Origin: Fibrella aestuarina BUZ 2
GTDB lineage: Bacteria > Bacteroidota > Bacteroidia > Cytophagales > Spirosomataceae
Assembly (NCBI RefSeq): GCF_000331105.1
Contig: NC_020054.1
Span: forward strand, 3,656,478 to 3,720,477
Reading direction: 5' to 3'
Length of the DNA: 64,000 nucleotides
Shown: positions 34,465-44,598 of the stretch, in pieces
How positions within the stretch are numbered: the stretch's first letter is position 1
Layout of the letters: each line of letters starts with the position of its first letter
Program-made: the position numbers and the translations under genes
Notes under the pieces: generated by a model
The model's input: only the letters and a program-made list of their open reading frames with translations
What the model was told of the DNA's origin: nothing
Database searches by the model: none

Positions 34465-35658
34465 ATGCTGTTGCAACTATACCGAAAGGCCTATACCGGA
34501 CTGACGCGGCCTGTCTGGCTGCTGGCGGTGGTGATGCTCATCAACCGGTCGGGGACGATGGTGCTCCCTTACCTGTCGCTCTACATGACGCAGCAACTGC
34601 GGTTTACGGTGGAGCAAACGGGGGTTGTGCTGGCCATTTACGGATCGGGCGCGTTGCTGGGTACGTTCCTGGGCGGCAAACTCACCGACCGTATCGGGTT
34701 TTACTGGATTCAGGCCGGAAGTTTACTGTTTGGCGGGTGTATGCTGGTGGCGCTCCAATTCGTCACCCGCTTCGAGGGGCTGTGCGTCCTGGTGTTCGTG
34801 TTCACCACGCTCGGTGATTCGTTTCGGCCCGCCAACAACGCGGCGTTGGCCTACTACAGCACGCCCGACAGCCGCACTCGTGCCTATTCGCTCAACCGGC
34901 TGGCTATCAATCTGGGCTGGGCGGTTGGCGGTGGCCTTGGGGGTATCTTGGCGGGCATCAACTACCACCTGCTCTTCTGGGCCGATGGCCTGACCTGCAT
35001 TGGCGCCGCCCTCTACCTGCTGTACGCCTTGCCGCGCCCCGCCCGGCCAACACCTGCTGCCGACCACCAGACCACTGAGGTCGCCTCGGTTCGTTCGCCC
35101 TGGCGCGATGGCACGTTTTTGCTCTTTATCGGCTGCGTCGTGGCGTACACAACGGCGTTTATGCAGTTTTTCAGCCTGATGCCGCTCTACCTGAAACAGC
35201 GCCTGGGCTTGCCGGAGGCCAAGATCGGCCTGCTCAACGCCTTCAACGGGCTCCTGATCGTAGCGGTCGAAATGGCGTTGGTCTACTGGCTCGAACAGCG
35301 GTTCCAGCGCCGGTTGGGCATTGCCGCCGCGGGGATTCTGCTGACGGGGCTGGCGCTGCTGACGCTCATCCAGACCCAGGTGCCCGGTGTTGAGTGGGTG
35401 TCGGTATTTCTGTTCACGGCGGGTGAAATTCTGGCGATGCCGTTTCTGCTCACCTTCGCGGCCAACCGGGCGTCGGATAGTAACCGGGGCCAATACATGG
35501 GTGTCTATTCGATGGCCTGGGCGCTGGCGCAGGTCGGCAGTCCGTTCCTGGGTTCACAACTCACCCAGCGGTTTGGCTTTACGGTACTCTGGCTGTTTAT
35601 GGCCAACCTGTGCGTGCTGGCCGCTACGGGTATTGCGTTGATCCGCAACCGGCAGTGA
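34465..35658 (+). CDS. MFS transporter (DHA1-like)
   Basis: An inner-membrane carrier of 397 residues starting from the ATG at 34465; the upstream GTG at 34417 adds unrelated residues. About 12 membrane helices are predicted by eye. Motif A appears as GGKLTDRIGF between helices 2 and 3, and helix 5 contains GWAVGGGLGGILAG. The central loop (about residues 195-210) separates two six-helix halves. It is most like drug/metabolite exporters of the DHA1 group, but no substrate can be assigned. It converges on the toroid-protein gene with 32 bp between the stops. Confidence 0.88.
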   Translation: MLLQLYRKAYTGLTRPVWLLAVVMLINRSGTMVLPYLSLYMTQQLRFTVEQTGVVLAIYGSGALLGTFLGGKLTDRIGFYWIQAGSLLFGGCMLVALQFVTRFEGLCVLVFVFTTLGDSFRPANNAALAYYSTPDSRTRAYSLNRLAINLGWAVGGGLGGILAGINYHLLFWADGLTCIGAALYLLYALPRPARPTPAADHQTTEVASVRSPWRDGTFLLFIGCVVAYTTAFMQFFSLMPLYLKQRLGLPEAKIGLLNAFNGLLIVAVEMALVYWLEQRFQRRLGIAAAGILLTGLALLTLIQTQVPGVEWVSVFLFTAGEILAMPFLLTFAANRASDSNRGQYMGVYSMAWALAQVGSPFLGSQLTQRFGFTVLWLFMANLCVLAATGIALIRNRQ

Positions 35659-35690
35659 TTCGGCCCTATTGAGGCCGTTGATACACGTAC

Positions 35691-36854
35691 CTAACGTACC
35701 TGAGAGGCGGCTCGCCGCAACACGAGGTACTCGATCAGCAGCACCCGGCAATGGTCGTCGCATTGCCAGCGGATGTGCCAGAACGGCTGGGGGGCAAGCC
35801 GCCGCAGCAGGGGCTGTTCATAGGCCGACAGCATGCCCGCAATAAAAAACGAAAACGACCCGAAGGCCGCCTCGATGTCCGCTAGCTCAATAGGCGGTGG
35901 CTGTTGCCCTAGCCGAAGTAATGACGTACCCAGCAGCACCTGCTCCATTGGGTTCAGCGGTTGGGCGGTCAGTGCCTGCATATCCCGGATCAGCTTGGCG
36001 CGAATGGGCTGCAGCAGGGGCGGGTCGTGCGCCGCCATCAGCCGGGCAATATGGTAGGCAATCAGGGGTGTGGTGGCGTAGTTGTGAGCGCAGTGAAACG
36101 GGGCCGTGCGGTAACGATCGCTGCTCACCATGTCGGCCAGCAGGGTCAGGCTGTCGGTAGCGTGTTCGTCAATCGGCAGGCCATGGTCATACACACAGTA
36201 AAGCATGTTGGCCAGGGCACAGGCATCGAACTCGATGGGCATGCGCTCACCAAACCAGGTCGAGTAGGCACGCAACGCCCGATATTCGGGAAATGTGTTC
36301 CGAATGGTCTGGTGGGTTTGATTGGCGTGCCGGGCCAGTTTGCGGTGCAGGTAGTCGAGGTCGGCAGCCGTGGGATTAGCGGTCAGGTATACCATGGCCG
36401 TATCGTCGATGTCGTCGGGGAGTTTGAAATGACGGTACCGGTGCATGAACCGGCCATTCGGAAAGTGCCGTGACGGATTCGTCGCGTAGAAATTATACGT
36501 ACCCAGCGGAGTGTCGACCGGCGGAGTGCCGCTCGGCGTAATGTCGCCAAGCGGAGTTGGTTGCTGGCCAGCGACAGGTAGGTTCGGCGCATTCCGAAAG
36601 GCCGGATACGTACCTGTGGCCGCGCTAACGAAGGCGGCGGCCAGCGCCTGTTCGTCGGGTGCCAGCAGGGGGGCGAGCCGCTGTAGCGTGAAGACTGAGA
36701 TGGCGGTAAAGAAAAGATTTACGTCGAGCCGGCGGTAGCCCCAGGCTGGATTATGGCGGTATGAAAGCACCAGACCACCAGGTAGGCCCGCTTGTCTAAC
36801 TGACTGATTCGTGGTTAGTTGTCGGAGCAGCTGAGTAGTCGCGTCAGATTTCAT
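35691..36854 (-). CDS. Predicted alpha/alpha-toroid protein with a DIDDTA motif (terpene-cyclase-like?)
   Basis: A protein of 387 residues that I cannot assign to a named family. It is helical, with segments such as DVNLFFTAISVFTLQRL (44-60) that resemble toroid repeat helices. The striking feature is LPDDIDDTAMVYL (145-157). DIDDTAM is the catalytic DxDD motif of class II terpene cyclases such as copalyl-diphosphate synthase and squalene-hopene cyclase. There is a Pro/Thr-rich spacer (about 95-120) and a Trp/Cys-containing C-terminus. There is no signal peptide. It is short for a two-domain class II cyclase, which has about 500 residues or more, and no isoprenoid genes are adjacent. A non-enzymatic toroid in which the motif is structural remains possible. 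Confidence 0.55.
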   Translation of the reverse strand: MKSDATTQLLRQLTTNQSVRQAGLPGGLVLSYRHNPAWGYRRLDVNLFFTAISVFTLQRLAPLLAPDEQALAAAFVSAATGTYPAFRNAPNLPVAGQQPTPLGDITPSGTPPVDTPLGTYNFYATNPSRHFPNGRFMHRYRHFKLPDDIDDTAMVYLTANPTAADLDYLHRKLARHANQTHQTIRNTFPEYRALRAYSTWFGERMPIEFDACALANMLYCVYDHGLPIDEHATDSLTLLADMVSSDRYRTAPFHCAHNYATTPLIAYHIARLMAAHDPPLLQPIRAKLIRDMQALTAQPLNPMEQVLLGTSLLRLGQQPPPIELADIEAAFGSFSFFIAGMLSAYEQPLLRRLAPQPFWHIRWQCDDHCRVLLIEYLVLRRAASQVR

Positions 36855-36939
36855 AAGTAAAAAGACGGTGGGTTACGTGTAATGGCATTGCTTTTGTGGT
36901 ACGGTGATTACCCAACTCATTATATGAACACGTCTTGCT

Positions 36940-37713
36940 ATGAAATGGCGCTTTATCCTACTCCTGTCGGGCTTGCTGACTACCTCGGCCAGCTGGGCGC
37001 AGAAGGCTTTCATCTACAATAGCCTGCAAAAAAACGGTTTCTTTTCCATTTCCATTGGCACTAGCCTGCCCACAGGTAACTTCGGTAAGGTAGTGAACTG
37101 CACCGAAGGGTCTGGCAGCGGTATGGCCGTGGCGGGCCGGGCGTTGAGTATCTCGGGCGGCTACCGGTTAGGCGGGCCGTTGGGCATTATGGCTCGCTAC
37201 GAGACCGTACAGCATACCATTCAACCCGCTGCGTTGGCGCAGCAGTACCCGCAACTGGCGGGCGAGCCGGTTAAAGTCACGGCGTCGGCCGGTCCTAGAG
37301 GGCAGTGGCAAAGCCGCAGCGTGATGCTGGGGCCCTACGTGACCGTGCCGCTCGGCCGCGTCGCCATCGACTTCCGGGCGTTGGCCGGGCAAGCCTGGGC
37401 AACCTGCCCCGAGACTTGCGTACAAGGCACCGTCAACATGATTGAAACGAGCTTTCGGTCGGGCAACCAGGAGTCTACCGCCATCGGGAGCAGCCTGGGT
37501 ATGACGCTCCGGTATCGGATCACGCCCGTTGTGGGCCTGCACATGAGCACCGACTACAGTACCGCTACGTTCCGGTTTAACAACATTCCACTCGAAGAAA
37601 AATCGGGCGGCCTTACCAACGTAACTACCTATAGCACCAGCCGTACGCTGAGCATGGTCAATTTTTCGGCGGGCCTAACGATCCAGTTTCGGTCGAAAAA
37701 TCGGGTATTTTAA
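36940..37713 (+). CDS. Outer-membrane beta-barrel protein
   Basis: A protein of 257 residues with signal peptide MKWRFILLLSGLLTTSASWAQ. The mature part has the strand pattern of a small barrel (FSISIGTSLPTGNFG, GGYRLGGPLGIMARYETV, GMTLRYRITPVVGLHM) and ends SAGLTIQFRSKNRVF, a weak barrel C-terminus. It contains one Cys pair (CPETC), possibly a disulfide in a surface loop. There are no adjacent partners. Function unknown. Confidence 0.78.
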   Translation: MKWRFILLLSGLLTTSASWAQKAFIYNSLQKNGFFSISIGTSLPTGNFGKVVNCTEGSGSGMAVAGRALSISGGYRLGGPLGIMARYETVQHTIQPAALAQQYPQLAGEPVKVTASAGPRGQWQSRSVMLGPYVTVPLGRVAIDFRALAGQAWATCPETCVQGTVNMIETSFRSGNQESTAIGSSLGMTLRYRITPVVGLHMSTDYSTATFRFNNIPLEEKSGGLTNVTTYSTSRTLSMVNFSAGLTIQFRSKNRVF

Positions 37714-37831
37714 TCCAAATCAGGTACATAGGTTACCGTTCGCAAAGCCACTGACCGATCACGAAATCGGTAACAAATTCAGGGGGGATAGCGGCTACTT
37801 TTCGGATAGAAACGAATAGCCAACATCACTC

Positions 37832-38491
37832 ATGAAATCCGTTTACGCTTTCCTGCTACTGCTTGCCGCCACGACCGCTTCGTTTGGTCAGATCGCCAAC
37901 GATAATCGCTTCTCCGTTCAGATCGACGGGAAGCCCTACGAAACGCAACCCCGGCGTATTCAGCTGGGCCGCTACTGGTGGATTACCGCCAACAGCGTAA
38001 AACCCGACCGCTCGATCCGCGTGTGGCTCGGTAATGTCGACAAGACCGATGTGCTGGTACCGGGAACGTACCTGATCGTCGACGCCGATAAGCCCGATAC
38101 CAAAAAGAATTGGGAAGAGGCGCTGGCCGCCGGTACGTATAAGGGCATCGCCGTGATCAAATACGTGGAGGAAACCCGCGAACCCCGTATGGAATATCAC
38201 GTGGGTAAATCGCAGAATAACCACGAAACGATGACCGTGAAACAGGGCGCCGACGGCTTTCTGGAAGCCCAGTTTACGAGTGTGGCGCTGGCCGGTTCCT
38301 ACTGGAAAGAGAAAGCCTCGGCGACGGTTTTCGGCGGCCTCGGCCGCTTAACCAGCAAACTGGAAGATAAAGCCATCACCAAAACAACGGGTTACGACTC
38401 CGACATCGACCCGGAAGGCAACGGCTATAAGCGGCAGGACAAAACCGACGCCGTCACGCTGACTAATGGCAAGTTCCGGCTCAAACTGTAG
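37832..38491 (+). CDS. Secreted protein of unknown function
   Basis: A protein of 219 residues with signal peptide MKSVYAFLLLLAATTASFGQ. The mature chain begins IANDNRFSVQIDGKPYETQP and contains beta-like segments (YWWITANSVKPDRSIRVWLG); the end is Lys/Thr/Asp-rich. No family was recognised. A near -7 box (TACTTTTC) lies in the upstream gap. It is probably a single-gene unit closed by an 18-bp palindrome. Confidence 0.72.
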   Translation: MKSVYAFLLLLAATTASFGQIANDNRFSVQIDGKPYETQPRRIQLGRYWWITANSVKPDRSIRVWLGNVDKTDVLVPGTYLIVDADKPDTKKNWEEALAAGTYKGIAVIKYVEETREPRMEYHVGKSQNNHETMTVKQGADGFLEAQFTSVALAGSYWKEKASATVFGGLGRLTSKLEDKAITKTTGYDSDIDPEGNGYKRQDKTDAVTLTNGKFRLKL

Positions 38492-38510
38492 CCGTTTCGA
38501 GTTTAAAAAA

Positions 38511-38546
38511 GTTTTCCGTTTCGGGTTTAAACCCGAAACAGAAAAC
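38511..38546. terminator. 18-bp palindrome between convergent genes
   Basis: The arms 38511-38528 and 38529-38546 pair with one mismatch and no real loop, centred on GGGTTTAAACCC. It separates the secreted-protein gene and the DUF255 gene and could terminate both. Confidence 0.7.
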
Positions 38547-38553
38547 TACCTTC

Positions 38554-40602
38554 TCAACCCACCTGTTCCCACATGGCCGCAACGCTGGTGACGGGCAGTT
38601 GGCAGGCGCGGTTGTAGCAGACATAAATCGCCGTTTGGCCATCGATGGGGCCGCGCTGTGCCAGCAGCGGCAACGAACTGCGGGAGTCGGTGCCTGCCAG
38701 GACTTTGTTCGGAAAAAATTTGGCGTCAATGTCGCGGCGGAATTCCTGCGCATCCGGCCCAACGATCGCGATTTCGGCCGTGGGACGTACCCGCAACGTG
38801 TAGAGCGACGCCCAGTTGGTGAGGTAGTTCACTTCGTTGTCGAGCAGGGGTTGGATTAGGCCCAGCATCTGATCGACCCGCTCGGCGTACTCGGGGCGTT
38901 CCAACAGTAGGCTCAGCGTGTAGAGGTTCTGCGCCATGATTGAGTTGGAGGCCGGAATGACATTGTCGAACAACTCCTTTTTGCGCGCAATCAGTTCTTC
39001 GCCCGATTTGTCGGTAAAGAAAAGCAGTGGCTCATCCGGGTCGTTGAAATGCGCCAGCACGTACTGCGTCAGGCGATCGGCTTCGGTAAGCCACTCGTCG
39101 GCAAACGTCGCCTGATAGAGCGCCACGTACCCGTCGATCACGGCGGCGTAGTCTTCCAGAAAACCAAGTTGCCGCGCCCGACCCACGCCATCCGGGCCCG
39201 TTTTGTAGCTATGCCACAGCCGCCCCCCGTTGCGCCCGTCGGTTAGTTTCTGCTTGATGAAAAAGGCCAGCCGCAGCGCCATCGACAGAAACTCGGGCTC
39301 GTTGAAGACGCGGTAGGCCGATACCAGCCCTTTCAGCGCCAGCCCATTCCACGAGCACAGCAGCTTATCATCGAGGCCGGGCCGGACCCGCTGACTGCGC
39401 ACCGCCAGCAGTTTTTCTTTGGCGGTAGTAAGCCGCTCATTCAGTTCGGCGGCCGTCCAGCCCAGCTGATCGGCAAAGGCCGGGTTGGTTTCCGTGCGGT
39501 GCAGGATGTTCGTCCGGCCGTGGCCATGACCGATGTCCCAGTTGCCTTCGGGGGTGATGGTATACAACTGGGCAAACCAGTCATAATCATCGCCCAGAAT
39601 CGATTGTAGTTCGTCTGCCGACCAGGTATAAAATTTACCTTCGATCCCCTCGCTGTCGGCATCCAGCGCCGAATAAAAGCCGCCGTCGGGGCTAAGCAGT
39701 TCGCGTTCCAGAAACTCGATAGTATGGTACACCGTGAAGCGATACAGGGCGCTGCCCGTCATGGCAAACGCTTCGCTGTAGAGCGTCAGCAATTGCGCGT
39801 TGTCGTACAGCATCTTCTCGAAGTGGGGCGCAAACCAATGTTTATCCGTCGAGTAACGGGCAAACCCACCACCCAGTTGATCGTAAATACCACCGAGGGC
39901 CATGCGGTTGAGGGTAAGCGTCAGTTGCTGAAACGCCGAGGGGTCGCCCGTCAGATCGGCGTAGCGAAGCAGGAACGTGTAGATCGACGGCATCGGAAAC
40001 TTGGGCGCGCGGCCGGTTCCGCCCAACTCCGTATCGAAACGCGTGGCCAGTTTGCGGTACATCGTTTCCACGGTTTCCTGGGCGTAGACCGGCTCGGCCG
40101 TTTGCAATTGGAAGCGGGTGCTTTCCGAAGTGTTGAGGTGTTCGGCAAAGCCCTCAGCCGACCGCAGCAATTCATCGCGATTTTCGTCAAACGCCTGCCG
40201 GACGCCCACCATCAGGTTAGCCCAGTTTTGCGGGGGCGCGTAGGTTAGCCCGTAGAACGGGCGGGCGTCGGGCATCAGAAACACGTTGAGCGGCCAGCCG
40301 CCCTGCACGCCCATCGCCTGCACGGCTTCCATGTAGACCGCATCCACGTCGGGCCGCTCTTCCCGGTCCACTTTGATGCACACGAACCGCTCGTTCATGA
40401 TCTTGGCAATCTGCTCGTTCTCAAACGATTCGCGCTCCATCACGTGGCACCAGTGGCAGGCCGAGTAGCCAATGCTTACCAGAATGGGTTTGTCTTCGTC
40501 ACGGGCTTTGGCAAGGGCTTCATCACCCCACGGAAACCAGTCGACGGGGTTGTGCGCGTGTTGGAGGAGATAAGGCGAGGTTTCGCTGGCAAGTCGGTTC
40601 AT
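38554..40602 (-). CDS. DUF255 thioredoxin-domain protein (YyaL/SPATA20-like)
   Basis: A protein of 682 residues starting from the ATG at 40602 ([20 protein letters not shown]). The N-terminal thioredoxin-like domain carries CHWCHVM (C49-x2-C52), a variant of the thioredoxin active site, plus [17 protein letters not shown]. The remaining 500 residues form an (alpha/alpha)6 toroid seen as [37 protein letters not shown] and [15 protein letters not shown]. The family is conserved from bacteria to humans, but its biochemical role is not firmly known. It is encoded alone. Confidence 0.93.
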   Translation of the reverse strand: MNRLASETSPYLLQHAHNPVDWFPWGDEALAKARDEDKPILVSIGYSACHWCHVMERESFENEQIAKIMNERFVCIKVDREERPDVDAVYMEAVQAMGVQGGWPLNVFLMPDARPFYGLTYAPPQNWANLMVGVRQAFDENRDELLRSAEGFAEHLNTSESTRFQLQTAEPVYAQETVETMYRKLATRFDTELGGTGRAPKFPMPSIYTFLLRYADLTGDPSAFQQLTLTLNRMALGGIYDQLGGGFARYSTDKHWFAPHFEKMLYDNAQLLTLYSEAFAMTGSALYRFTVYHTIEFLERELLSPDGGFYSALDADSEGIEGKFYTWSADELQSILGDDYDWFAQLYTITPEGNWDIGHGHGRTNILHRTETNPAFADQLGWTAAELNERLTTAKEKLLAVRSQRVRPGLDDKLLCSWNGLALKGLVSAYRVFNEPEFLSMALRLAFFIKQKLTDGRNGGRLWHSYKTGPDGVGRARQLGFLEDYAAVIDGYVALYQATFADEWLTEADRLTQYVLAHFNDPDEPLLFFTDKSGEELIARKKELFDNVIPASNSIMAQNLYTLSLLLERPEYAERVDQMLGLIQPLLDNEVNYLTNWASLYTLRVRPTAEIAIVGPDAQEFRRDIDAKFFPNKVLAGTDSRSSLPLLAQRGPIDGQTAIYVCYNRACQLPVTSVAAMWEQVG

Positions 40603-40950
40603 GAGTGGCAATGGCACGCGGATAACACGGATTTACTGAATGTACACGGCTCTGATGGGCGCTGGTGTGCCCTTTACCAGCTACGTGCGTCGGCTAAGTC
40701 GGTGCTGGCCGCGTGCTGCAATGTTGGTTGATACGATCGTTTTCAGAACACCGCTGCCGAGCCGTTGAGAAAGCTTGGCGGGTGTGTATCGGTATCAATT
40801 GTCTGAAGCGCCGAAATGTTCAGCCACCGCCACAAATCAGGTACGTCTTGTGGCCTACACATAGCTGGAGCCTTCACCAAAAACAGCGGGCTACCCAAAA
40901 CCAGTGTTTCGGGTAGCCCGCTGCCTGTGTCGACGGACAGGGATAGCCGC
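40603..40950. other. Intergenic region between the DUF255 and sugar-dehydrogenase genes
   Basis: About 348 bp with no credible gene. Both flanking genes are on the minus strand. The only clear structure is the hairpin at 40884-40923; the rest shows no repeat or promoter that I can defend. Confidence 0.5.
40884..40923 (-). terminator. 18-bp hairpin after the sugar-dehydrogenase gene
   Basis: The arms 40884-40901 and 40906-40923 pair with one mismatch around a CAGT loop. It lies 27 bp past the stop codon of the minus-strand gene. Confidence 0.75.
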
Positions 40951-42225
40951 TTAGTTGGCCTGCACACGCCAGATTCGGCCGCCAGCATCGTCAGCAACGA
41001 GCAGAGCGCCATCTGGCATCACCGTAACCCCCGCCGGACGGCCATACACTTGCCGCGTCGAGGCGTTGGCGATGAAGCCCGTCAGGAAATCTTCGGGTTG
41101 GCCGCAGGGTTTGCCATCCACGAAGGGAACATACAGCACCTTGTAACCAGCCAGCGTGGAGCGGTTCCACGAGCCATGTTGGCCAACAAACGCCCCGTTC
41201 AGGTATTTGGCCGGAAACCTCGTTTTATCGTAGAAAGCCAGACCGAGCGACGCCGTGTGCGACCCCAATGCAAAGTCGGGAACCAGTGCCGACGCCACCA
41301 GATCGGGGCGCTCCCCTTTCCGGCGGGGGTCTTCACGCTGCCCATAGTATGAATAGGGCCAGCCGTAGAAACCGCCGTCTTTCACGCTCGTGATGTAATC
41401 GGGCACGAGCTCGTCGCCCAGTCCGTCGCGCTCGTTAACGGCCGTCCACAACGTACCTGTGCCCGGTTGCCACGCCATTCCAACCGGGTTGCGCAGGCCG
41501 CTGGCATAAATACGTTCGCTGGTTCCGTTGGGGTTGATTTCCAGAATACCGGCCCGACGAACTTCGTACTGCATCCCGTACTCGCCCACGTTGCTGGCCG
41601 ACCCAACTGATACGTACAGCTTGGTGCCGGCCGGGTTTGCAATCACGTTGCGGGTCCAGTGGTTGTTGTAACCACCCGCGGGCAGGGTAAGAATTTTGGT
41701 GCCGGTTGTCGTGATCTTGGTCTGTCCGCTCGTGTAGGGGTAGCGCATCAGGCCGTCGGTGTTGGCAATGAACAGGTAGCCGCCCAGATAGGCCATGCCC
41801 AGCGGCTTGTTCAGGCCACTCATGAAGGCATAAGAGGCATCAGGCTTACCATCTTTGTTGGTATCGCGAAAGAGCGTGATCCGGTTGGCACTATTCGACG
41901 TAGCAGCCTGAGCAACCAGCACATCGCCATTGGGTAAAACATACGTCCAGCGCGGATACGACAACCCGCGGGCGTATTCAGTAACGGTGAAGCCAGCCGG
42001 AGCCGTCGGGGTTTTACCCATAGGCCACGCCACGACAGAGCTGGGCCGAGAAACGGAAGGGGTGGCATAGGGGTCGGGCAGGGTGGCCATCGAGTCGCAG
42101 CCTACGGCTAGCAAACGCCCGTTGCGCATGACTGTTTGTGTCGATTCAGGCTGCGAGCAGTTGTACAGGCCGATGGCACTCAGCGCAGCCACTACTGGCA
42201 AGGTTTTTGGTGAAAGTAATTTCAT
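40951..42225 (-). CDS. PQQ-type sugar dehydrogenase (sorbosone dehydrogenase-like) lipoprotein
   Basis: A periplasmic lipoprotein of 424 residues, lipobox IGLYNC. The beta-propeller of soluble glucose/sorbosone dehydrogenases is visible in AGFTVTEYARGLSYPRWTYVLPNGDVLVAQ, KPLGMAYLGGYLFIANTDGL, HWTRNVIANPAGTKLYVSVGS, EINPNGTSERIYASGLRNPVGMAW and GQHGSWNRSTLAGYKVLYVPF. The latter motifs, including the His and Arg residues, match PQQ-binding positions in the family, so oxidation of a sugar by PQQ is likely. No PQQ biosynthesis gene is in the window, so PQQ may be taken up. The electron acceptor is unknown. Confidence 0.88.
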   Translation of the reverse strand: MKLLSPKTLPVVAALSAIGLYNCSQPESTQTVMRNGRLLAVGCDSMATLPDPYATPSVSRPSSVVAWPMGKTPTAPAGFTVTEYARGLSYPRWTYVLPNGDVLVAQAATSNSANRITLFRDTNKDGKPDASYAFMSGLNKPLGMAYLGGYLFIANTDGLMRYPYTSGQTKITTTGTKILTLPAGGYNNHWTRNVIANPAGTKLYVSVGSASNVGEYGMQYEVRRAGILEINPNGTSERIYASGLRNPVGMAWQPGTGTLWTAVNERDGLGDELVPDYITSVKDGGFYGWPYSYYGQREDPRRKGERPDLVASALVPDFALGSHTASLGLAFYDKTRFPAKYLNGAFVGQHGSWNRSTLAGYKVLYVPFVDGKPCGQPEDFLTGFIANASTRQVYGRPAGVTVMPDGALLVADDAGGRIWRVQAN

Positions 42226-42403
42226 ATGAATATGCGTTTATCCATGCAATTACTATAACGCACCGTTTATAAAAAAATGATCTATGTAATTTTTGTAGTA
42301 AAAAATGCGTCAATAATACCATTAAAGTTCATAATTGGCTAAGCAAATACAGGAAAAAAGGGGGTTAAATACTGGTATATTAGTTAGGTATAATGACTGG
42401 CTA

Positions 42404-44035
42404 CTACCGAATAACGACTTGTTTGGTAACACCATTGGCGCGAATCAGGTAAAGCCCGGCCGAGAGCCCGGCGGTGTCAATAACCAACGGGGTCGACGCC
42501 GCTAACACAAACTGCCGCAAAATGCGTCCCCGCACGTCGATCAGGGCTGCCTCGCCAGCGGCTGTGGACTCGATCGTTAGCTGTCGACTCGCCGGGTTAG
42601 GGTAAACGCGCAGGGTGGGTAGCGTTGGTTCGGTCGCCAGCAAACTAAGATCATATTGGCAAAGGGCTACCTCCCGGCCGGTGAGCGTCAGGCTACCCTG
42701 CCAGGTTTTGTACCGGATCGGCACGACCGTCTGCTGGTTGTCGGAGGCGTAGGGGTTGTGGGCAGCTACCAACAGCTTGTTATCGGCAAAAACACCCCGC
42801 CAGACGGGCTTGCGGTCGTTCATCAGATCGCGGGCGTTGGTTTCGGCGACTAGTTCATAATTACCCCGGAAGCTGTCGTTGAACTGCGACAGGCGATACA
42901 GACCGTAGATAAACCGGTCATAGGCCACGAGTGGGTCTTGCTGCCGTTCGGCCAGCCCCTGTTCATCCCACAGCCAAAGGCCTTTAGCACCCGCCAGAAA
43001 CGGGAAAATCGCTGTGGCTTCGGCCATGTGAGCCGGAATCTGTTTGGGGTAATCGTTAAACCCATTGTGGAAACGCAGCCAGACAAACGGAATAACGGGC
43101 TTTGTGCTCCAGGCCCGGTTGGCCTCGATCTGAAACAGCATGTACGCCAGGTAATCGCCCGCCAGCGGATTGGGCCGGGCCGGGTCGCCATAATCGTAAT
43201 AATAGTAGGCTGATGGCCCCAGGAACGACAATTGGTCATAAAAAGCCCCCCCCACGCGTTGCCCACCGCTCTCTTTGGTGAGGTAACTAACGCGGGCCGG
43301 GTTGGTGGTCCAGTCGGCCCAGGAGTTGGCTACCACGTTCAGGTACGTGTTGCGGATGGGCGTGTCGCTATACGTACCCAGCATGGTGCGCGAGAGGTCG
43401 GCCCGTTGCCGGATATAGCTCAGGCCCTCGGCATACAGCGCCAGCATATCCCGTTTATAGGCCTGCACGAATTCGGCATCCGACAGGGCGCGGTATTGGG
43501 CTGGAATTGCCGCATTGGTTTTCAAGGCTAAAATACCCACGTCGGTATCGATCTGCCGCTCGATGTCAACCATCAGCACGTCGGCAGGCAGAATAAACTG
43601 ACCGGCTGCGTTGGTCTGGCCACCCGACTGTTCACGCAACCAGACTTCCCAGCGCGCCCGGTAGGCACCCAGGTCGTTGGCCCACGGGCTTTCGAGGGTT
43701 TCCCAGGGTTGGTTCAGCCCATAAGCGAACCCCGACCATTCGAGCACACGCTGCTGAGTACCTATCGACTCAACCGCTTTGCCGATCCGAACCCGGTTGA
43801 ATCCGTGGGTGAGCGGCCCGTTTTCGTCGCCCGAAAAACGCGGGGCTCCGTAGATCACCGTGAAAGCGGTCGGCAGCGAGAACGCGGGGAATTTGCTCCA
43901 TTCGACCCGGCTGGGTACGTTGACGGGCGCGAAAGTCAGCGGCTCTGCGCAACGTATTTGGCCAGCGGTGGTCAGGACGCTGAGCAGGCCTGAGGCGATC
44001 AACAGTAGACGATAGGAGGTAAGCCGTGTTGTCAT
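42404..44035 (-). CDS. T9SS-exported protein, possible TIM-barrel-like hydrolase
   Basis: A secreted protein of 543 residues starting at the ATG at 44035 (MTTRLTSYRLLLIASGLLSV), which gives a signal peptide. The final 75 residues form a type A Por sorting domain: RVYPNPASRQLTIES and AGLYLIRANGVTKQVVIR, so it leaves the cell by type IX secretion. The central region reads VLMVDIERQIDTDVG, PVIPFVWLRFHNGF and FLAGAKGLWLWDEQG, which resembles a glycoside-hydrolase-type barrel but is not clearly any numbered family. It appears to be a paralogue of 58679-60280, which lacks the sorting domain. An upstream start at 44152 is rejected. Confidence 0.78.
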   Translation of the reverse strand: MTTRLTSYRLLLIASGLLSVLTTAGQIRCAEPLTFAPVNVPSRVEWSKFPAFSLPTAFTVIYGAPRFSGDENGPLTHGFNRVRIGKAVESIGTQQRVLEWSGFAYGLNQPWETLESPWANDLGAYRARWEVWLREQSGGQTNAAGQFILPADVLMVDIERQIDTDVGILALKTNAAIPAQYRALSDAEFVQAYKRDMLALYAEGLSYIRQRADLSRTMLGTYSDTPIRNTYLNVVANSWADWTTNPARVSYLTKESGGQRVGGAFYDQLSFLGPSAYYYYDYGDPARPNPLAGDYLAYMLFQIEANRAWSTKPVIPFVWLRFHNGFNDYPKQIPAHMAEATAIFPFLAGAKGLWLWDEQGLAERQQDPLVAYDRFIYGLYRLSQFNDSFRGNYELVAETNARDLMNDRKPVWRGVFADNKLLVAAHNPYASDNQQTVVPIRYKTWQGSLTLTGREVALCQYDLSLLATEPTLPTLRVYPNPASRQLTIESTAAGEAALIDVRGRILRQFVLAASTPLVIDTAGLSAGLYLIRANGVTKQVVIR

Positions 44036-44193
44036 GAATGGGAACGATTCAGACACTAAACGCCAATTTGGGGCTGCGGGTTGCCTCCTCAGCCTGAGCA
44101 GATTAGGCAAAGGCTCTGCTGCGCTCGGTCCAGTTAGTTTACAGGACGGCACTGCAGGCCGCTACCGACGACAACGTTCGGATTACGCTACAG

Positions 44194-44598
44194 CTAGTTC
44201 GTTTGGATAGCCATTGTTTCCAGAAAATACAAAATCTTGTCCACTTCGTAGGGTTGCCACGATTCGGGCGATTGGCTGCGTTGCTCCAGCTTTCGATTGG
44301 TAAGTAACGTATACCGACAAACTGATTTGCGGACCGGGTCGGGCAACTTACTGATCATATTGGCCAACTCAGCCAGTTTGAACGAGCTGCCATCGATGAG
44401 CCCTAACCCAACGCCCAGTTGATGCAGTTCGGCTGGTTTCCAGAGGGCTGGATTTAGCTGCCGACGGTATTTCGAATTGGCTTCCATGCCTGTGATACGG
44501 GCAAACTCAGCTTTAGACAGATTGGCTATATCCAGAGAGCGTAATACGGCGGCCCGAAACCGGGCGTAGGAGTGAAGGAGTTGGATAACGTCTTTCAT
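44194..44598 (-). CDS. Possible helix-turn-helix protein
   Basis: A protein of 134 residues. Residues about 25-60 (IANLSKAEFARITGMEAN...YRRQLNPALWKPAELHQLG) look like a Cro/Xre-type helix-turn-helix with an insertion. The remaining C-terminal part is helical (LANMISKLPDPVRKSVCRY). It precedes an AT-rich gap, which it may control. The family was not recognised with confidence; it could also be a small antitoxin-like protein, but no toxin gene is beside it. Confidence 0.6.
   Translation of the reverse strand: MKDVIQLLHSYARFRAAVLRSLDIANLSKAEFARITGMEANSKYRRQLNPALWKPAELHQLGVGLGLIDGSSFKLAELANMISKLPDPVRKSVCRYTLLTNRKLEQRSQSPESWQPYEVDKILYFLETMAIQTN

Noticed and set aside
40743..41012. 89-codon minus-strand frame across the hairpin after the sugar-dehydrogenase gene
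   Set aside because: It overlaps the end of the dehydrogenase gene and its terminator hairpin, and its sequence resembles no protein family.
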